Position numbers and translations under genes: made by a program | Notes under the pieces: model-generated | Seen by the model: only the letters and a program-made list of their open reading frames with translations | Told to the model about the DNA's origin: nothing | Databases searched by the model: none | NCBI GenBank assembly: GCA_002346535.1 | Contig: DDZZ01000062.1 | Location: forward strand, 1-25,575 | Reading direction: 5' to 3' | DNA from: Opitutales bacterium UBA2995 | GTDB lineage: Bacteria; Verrucomicrobiota; Verrucomicrobiia; Opitutales; UBA2995 | Length of the DNA: 25,575 nucleotides | In this document: in pieces, positions 23,826 through 25,575 of the stretch | Layout of the letters: each line of letters begins with the position of its first letter | Numbering within the stretch: position 1 is the stretch's first letter

Positions 23826-24275
23826 AGTTCAGATTGGGCGTCAAACTACCCCCTCCAACTTGATGCTGCAATAGTTATTTCATTAGTGCCTCGCCGCACT
23901 TCCGTAATCGAGGATGCTGGTTGTCCTGAGCGGTTGTTTGATAAAGTTCAAAGATTTGAACAGGAGAAAACTGAGGAAACCAAGATCTTAGAATATTTTA
24001 GATCACAGGGCGAATTATTTTAAGTTTAATATAGAATGAGTCAGAATCATAATTGTTGGTATATAAGTGTAGAAGAGCAGCTTGTGCCGATTGAGGATCT
24101 GATGATCGTGACATCAGTCTTAGTTTACAGTATCACCAAGATACGGTAACGCCACTCCTACAGCATTTAACCCATCGTTATCTCCGTTTCCTTCTGTTCA
24201 TAATACAGAGGTTTTCGAAAAATGAAGGGTGATTACAATCGCAGCTAAAGCAGCTCCTACAAAGCTTGGTTACAG
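23826..24275. other. Intergenic region with REP-like sequences
   Basis: No supported gene. A frame without a start codon remains open to about 24022 (ending E-Y-F-R-S-Q-G-E-L-F), in register with the decarboxylase beta gene, and may be the end of a lost gene. The second half carries one REP-like palindrome (24231-24269) and a partial copy near 24152-24163. Confidence 0.5.
24231..24269 (-). repeat. REP-like palindromic element
   Basis: On the minus strand it reads TGTAGGAGCTGCTTTAGCTG then CGATTG. The GCTGC-TTTA-GCTGC core forms an imperfect hairpin with one T-T mismatch. The flanks TGTAGGAG and CGAT are shared with the elements at 25460 and 25506. Confidence 0.7.
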
Positions 24276-25391
24276 TTAAGCTACTTCGGTGTTGGCGGCA
24301 TTGATCAGTGCCGCCAGGTAACCATAGCAGAAAGCAAATCCTTGGCTGTCATCTGGATCGTCGTTATGCTTCGGCACATGGTCTGGCATGATCATGTGCT
24401 TGTATTCCACGTCTCGGAGGCTGCGGATGACATTGAAAAAATTAACGTCACCATTATCCGGATACACTTCTTGAAACATGCCCCAGCCGCCTTTGATGTT
24501 TCGCATGTGGACATTAAAGATCTGATTTTTTCCTCCCACATAGCGAATGACCTCGTGGATTTCTTTGTCGGGATCTTTCATACCTTCCATAGCTGATCCC
24601 AAGCATAGGTTAAATCCATGATAAGGGCTGTCAGACAAGTTCGAATACCGTTTAATCCCTTCAAAAATATTGGGACTGTTCCAACGGGTAATTCCTCTGA
24701 ATCCGGCTGGTAATGGTGGATCGGCTATGTGATTTCCCAGCTGAACTTTGTATTCTTCGGCTACTGGGATCACTCGTTCGAGGAAATAGGAGATTCTTTC
24801 AAAGATTGTATCGGCATCGACGACTCCAGCGCGGGTCAGTTCTTTGCTTTGATCTAAACCTTTGGATTCGTCCCAGGTAGAGTAGGTAGCATTGCCGCGC
24901 CCTGACGTGCGCTCGGTCCGAACGACAGGTAATATGGTTGTGTTGTAGAGCAAGGCGCGAACACCGGTTTGCCCGGCTACGGAAATCATTTGCTGGATCA
25001 TTTCTATTTCGTGATCCCGTTCCGGGCTTTTGCCGAGCATGATGTGCGGTACACTTACTCGATCGATTCCTGCAGAACTTAGCGGAAGGTGGTAAGCGTC
25101 AATAGATATTCCGTAGCGTGCCGCCCGGTGTTTGCGGAGTTTAGCGTCATCCAGGTCCCAGCCGACGCCTTGAATGAGATTTGGGGCCTTTCCATCAATG
25201 TTTTTGATCCCATGACGCGCTTTGAACTCTAGTTCCTTGATGGTGACATCACCTCGTTGGCAACCGACATGCATTAAGGCCGGTTTTTTTGCGGTTTTCT
25301 TTGTGTTGCTTTGGCTGCAGGAGAATCCGCCAGCTGACAATGCACCGACGGCTCCAGCCGTAATGAGTTTATTAAACGTTCTTCGTTTCAT
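24276..25391 (-). CDS. Tat-exported mannonate dehydratase (UxuA)-like protein
   Basis: A 371-residue protein from ATG 25391. The N-terminus M-K-R-R-T-F-N-K-L and the hydrophobic stretch to about residue 25 form a twin-arginine signal. The body is a TIM-barrel of the UxuA/xylose-isomerase-like group. H221 (G-N-H-I-A-D-P-P), C263 (N-L-C-L-G-S), H295 (V-H-M-R-N-I) and D337 (P-D-H-V-P) fall where UxuA enzymes hold the catalytic divalent metal, and F-Q-E-V-Y-P-D-N-G-D also matches. UxuA converts D-mannonate to 2-keto-3-deoxygluconate in hexuronate breakdown, normally in the cytoplasm, so export is unusual and the real substrate may differ. The alternative start at 25415 adds eight residues before the signal. 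No other hexuronate genes are present. Confidence 0.8.
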   Translation of the reverse strand: MKRRTFNKLITAGAVGALSAGGFSCSQSNTKKTAKKPALMHVGCQRGDVTIKELEFKARHGIKNIDGKAPNLIQGVGWDLDDAKLRKHRAARYGISIDAYHLPLSSAGIDRVSVPHIMLGKSPERDHEIEMIQQMISVAGQTGVRALLYNTTILPVVRTERTSGRGNATYSTWDESKGLDQSKELTRAGVVDADTIFERISYFLERVIPVAEEYKVQLGNHIADPPLPAGFRGITRWNSPNIFEGIKRYSNLSDSPYHGFNLCLGSAMEGMKDPDKEIHEVIRYVGGKNQIFNVHMRNIKGGWGMFQEVYPDNGDVNFFNVIRSLRDVEYKHMIMPDHVPKHNDDPDDSQGFAFCYGYLAALINAANTEVA

Positions 25392-25575
25392 ACTGAGTAT
25401 ATGGGGTTTTGTCATTCTCTAGGACTTAAAACAAAAAAGGGCAAATCGAACCTTTTATTGTTGGAGCGGCTTTAGGCCGCGATTTTGATTCTAAAGTAAT
25501 TTTTGGATCGTGGCTTAAAGCCACTCCTACAGTAATGATAAATTTTTTAGCCTCGGTTCCCTCGGTTTGCTCCTG
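25392..25575. other. Window end, no gene
   Basis: Apart from the paired REP-like palindromes and the upstream region of the UxuA-like gene, nothing coding is visible up to the window edge. Confidence 0.6.
25460..25532. repeat. Inverted pair of REP-like palindromes (REPIN-like)
   Basis: The left unit (25460-25490) reads TTGGAGCGGCTTTAGGCCGC then GATTTT, with a perfect GCGGC/GCCGC stem. The right unit (25506-25532) is in opposite orientation: GATCGTGGCTTAAAGCCACT then CCTACAG, with a perfect GTGGC/GCCAC stem. The stems differ but the flanks agree, which implies selection on structure. It lies 70 bp upstream of the UxuA-like start. No RAYT transposase is in the window. Confidence 0.75.

Overview
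This window most likely comes from a free-living, probably marine or aquatic, Gram-negative heterotroph of the Verrucomicrobiota (Opitutae-like). That is an inference from gene content: a Cys-type sulfatase, CBM9/DUF5916 outer-membrane proteins, a secreted PQQ-type beta-propeller with an EF-hand, a Tat-exported mannonate-dehydratase-like protein, lipoprotein hydrolases and a C-A-B succinate dehydrogenase. No marker gene, rRNA, tRNA, CRISPR array or phage module is visible. Many genes lack a clear Shine-Dalgarno sequence.

Layout. 1-342: C-terminal end of an IS1182-type transposase. 632-3013: a coupled pair, a GT39/Agl23-like membrane glycosyltransferase and an ApbE-like flavinyltransferase. 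3335-4504 (-): aldo/keto reductase. 4597-5043: two-CBS-domain protein. 5137-7439 (-): a decaying block holding remains of a PL11-type lyase-like secreted protein (six in-frame stops), a sulfatase interrupted by one stop codon, and a cupin with a stop and a frameshift. 7497-9655: exported MsrB and an EF-hand-containing beta-propeller protein, closed by a good terminator. 9777-14412: two tandem paralogues of CBM9/DUF5916 outer-membrane proteins. 14469-14600 (-): IS3-type orfA remnant. 14811-18173: succinate dehydrogenase cytochrome b, flavoprotein and iron-sulfur subunits.

18159-19403 (-): lipoprotein serine hydrolase, overlapping sdhB tail to tail. 19427-19691 (-): a second IS3-type orfA stub next to a 44-codon fragment. 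19771-21343 (-): NCS1-type permease followed by a 57-residue two-helix membrane protein. 21433-22413 (-): lipoprotein metallophosphoesterase. 22762-23825: two-subunit thiamine-diphosphate decarboxylase resembling sulfopyruvate/phosphonopyruvate decarboxylases. 24276-25391 (-): Tat-exported UxuA-like protein. REP-like palindromes flank this last gene, with an inverted REPIN-like pair at 25460-25532.

No single obvious new defence or biosynthetic system is present. The items most worth attention are the decaying polysaccharide locus whose stops sit at probable Trp/Gln codons, the short membrane protein behind the permease, the orphan split decarboxylase, the exported UxuA-like enzyme with its metal site intact, and the tandem DUF5916 pair.
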